Assembly: GCA_030596225.1 (NCBI GenBank)
Contig: JAUVKO010000157.1
Coordinates: 1 to 5,371, forward strand
Direction of reading: 5' to 3'
DNA length: 5,371 bases
Origin: Fidelibacterota bacterium
GTDB lineage: Bacteria > Fidelibacterota > UBA8477 > JABMPR01
Both the position numbers and the translations under genes were made by a program. This document shows, one piece after another, positions 5,371-5,371 of this stretch. Within the stretch, counting starts at the first letter, position 1. Each line of letters begins with the position of its first letter. The notes beneath the pieces are model-generated. The model made no database searches. It was not told the DNA's origin and worked only from the letters and a program-made list of their open reading frames with translations.

Positions 5371-5371
5371 C

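Overview
The window looks like a chromosomal stretch from a Gram-negative-type bacterium of moderate GC. The gene content (inositol-phosphate synthase, CDP-alcohol phosphatidyltransferase and an AUR1-like PAP2 membrane enzyme in one row) resembles the inositol-lipid clusters known from Bacteroidetes and relatives, so I lean to the FCB superphylum (Bacteroidota, Marinimicrobia, Ignavibacteria and allies). A clear Shine-Dalgarno sequence before ino1 argues for a member that uses SD-led initiation. The lineage is inference; nothing here is a taxonomic marker, and all family calls come from motif recognition without database searches.

Layout. Bases 1-160 hold the C-terminus of a plus-strand ElaA-like GNAT acetyltransferase. 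A 240-base gap follows (161-400); it holds a nested palindrome (227-270) that looks like a dispersed repeat element. At 401-1633 (+) lies a complete 410-residue Eis-like acetyltransferase with an N-terminal GNAT core and a C-terminal sterol-carrier-like domain. It meets the next gene tail to tail, with the two stop codons overlapping in one TTAA.

Bases 5065-1630 on the minus strand form one probable four-gene operon: ino1 (myo-inositol-3-phosphate synthase), a CDP-alcohol phosphatidyltransferase of the phosphatidylinositol-phosphate-synthase type, a small membrane protein of the 'small multidrug export' family (COG2426/PF06695), and a PAP2-superfamily membrane protein resembling inositol phosphorylceramide synthase. 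The likely flow is glucose-6-phosphate to inositol-3-phosphate (Ino1), to phosphatidylinositol phosphate (the phosphatidyltransferase with CDP-diacylglycerol), then dephosphorylation and/or transfer of the inositol-phosphate head group by the PAP2 protein. No separate PIP phosphatase is present. The small membrane protein has no assigned role in this pathway and is the most intriguing member; its open frame continues upstream of the only ATG and carries a family-typical N-terminal motif there.

Bases 5066-5371 (306 bases) contain the ribosome binding site and a candidate promoter for the operon, a perfect 13-base dyad that could be an operator, and at the right edge a hairpin inside a short open frame of doubtful coding status. 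I see no tRNA, rRNA, CRISPR array, transposase or integrase.
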